From a virus: a DNA stretch of 27,199 nt. The DNA lies in IMG/VR virus record IMGVR_UViG_3300042907_000977, positions 1 through 27,199 of that record; one strand, given 5' to 3'. The position numbers were made by a program, and so were the translations under genes. The stretch's first letter is position 1. Each line of letters starts with the position of its first letter. Of this stretch, positions 26,741-27,199 are shown in pieces. The notes below the pieces were generated by a model. It was given only the letters and a program-made list of their open reading frames with translations, had not been told where the DNA came from and made no database searches.

Positions 26741-27199
26741 ATGGCAGACGAATCAGGATACGGAAACAACAACATGAAGGCGGGTGACTACAAACTAGAA
26801 AAGTTTGTTATGCACTCGTTGATTAACGGAAGTAGTGTGGATTTGTCTAGTCTATTTCGTTACATTGAAATCTACGAGGACATCTTCTCTCCGTATATTA
26901 CTGCAAAACTACACATTGAAGACGCATTCAATTTTCCAGAACGCTTTCCTATTAGCGGACAAGAGAAAATAGAAATAACCTTTAAGTCAGATATTAATGC
27001 ACTAAAGCCTGTTGAGTTGGTGTTTCGAATATACAAACTAGACTCTCTAGTGATTGATTCTACAGGCAAGACTCAGCAGTATGTTCTGCACCTAATGAGT
27101 GAAGGAGGATACTTTAACTTCTCCGAATACTGTGGATACTCTGTTCGTGGATCTATATCAGAAATGATAAAGACGGTGTTCACCAAGCACTTTCCGCAG
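26741..27199 (+). CDS. Baseplate hub-like protein, partial
   Basis: The first 153 residues are visible; the gene runs off the right edge. The ATG follows TTGAGGATT, two bases after gp53. The sequence YKLEKFVMHSLINGSSVDLS, YIEIYEDIFSPYITAKLHIE, GQEKIEITFKSD and QQYVLHLMSEGGYFNFSEYC fits the conserved hub proteins of marine T4-like phages (gp27-type, central hub that carries the gp5 spike). T4 has gp5 next to gp53, so a fused or rearranged hub is possible. The C-terminal part is needed to decide. Confidence 0.7.
   Translation, partial: MADESGYGNNNMKAGDYKLEKFVMHSLINGSSVDLSSLFRYIEIYEDIFSPYITAKLHIEDAFNFPERFPISGQEKIEITFKSDINALKPVELVFRIYKLDSLVIDSTGKTQQYVLHLMSEGGYFNFSEYCGYSVRGSISEMIKTVFTKHFPQ

Overview
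The window reads as part of the genome of a lytic, T4-like, contractile-tailed phage, probably marine. The right third is a compact T4-type tail and baseplate module: gp33 (late transcription co-activator), gp32 (ssDNA-binding protein), a large repeat-rich tape-measure candidate, gp26 (baseplate/tail assembly chaperone), a tail-tube-type protein (gp54/gp19 family), gp2 (DNA end protector), gp4 (head completion, nuclease-like), gp48 (tail tube cap), gp53 (baseplate wedge) and a partial baseplate hub-like protein. No integrase, repressor or attachment site is visible. Exported proteins with Gram-negative-type signal peptides imply a Gram-negative host. The dockerin repeats of one gene are of the type common in marine Planctomycetes, which is only a weak clue to the host.

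Layout: 1-2880 holds a gene tail, a small basic conserved phage protein, a trypsin-like protease fused to a dockerin pair, an exported beta-barrel-like protein and a small membrane protein, closed by a terminator. 2923-8552 is a block of small, mostly unrecognised, tightly packed early-type genes behind strong sigma70-like promoters; at least two of these promoters lie so close to the start codon that the mRNAs should be leaderless. 8569-8839 encodes a circularly permuted, two-piece tmRNA with its own terminator. 8872-13548 mixes small genes with tRNAs (Gly, Lys, Glu, Tyr, Thr) and two tRNA-like fragments. 13549-17377 (minus) carries two virion or fibre-type proteins, one built of long internal repeats. 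17438-18705 (plus) is gp33-gp32. 18763-24284 (minus) runs gp4, gp2, tube protein, gp26, tape measure. 24325 to the right edge (plus) runs gp48, gp53, hub protein.

The most interesting points are the permuted phage tmRNA; a clean T_TTT_TTT slippery heptamer at the end of gp26 that opens a conserved-looking 62-residue -1 extension just before the tape measure, the arrangement of lambda G/GT/H; a protease-dockerin fusion in a phage; a tRNA-like gene lacking a normal anticodon arm; a possible pseudoknot leader upstream of a small DNA-binding-like protein; and a perfect hairpin in the gp32 leader. Recurrent (C/A/T)TAAATA boxes upstream of structural genes and of the tmRNA resemble T4-type late promoters.

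All family assignments come from reading the sequence by eye; no database search was run.
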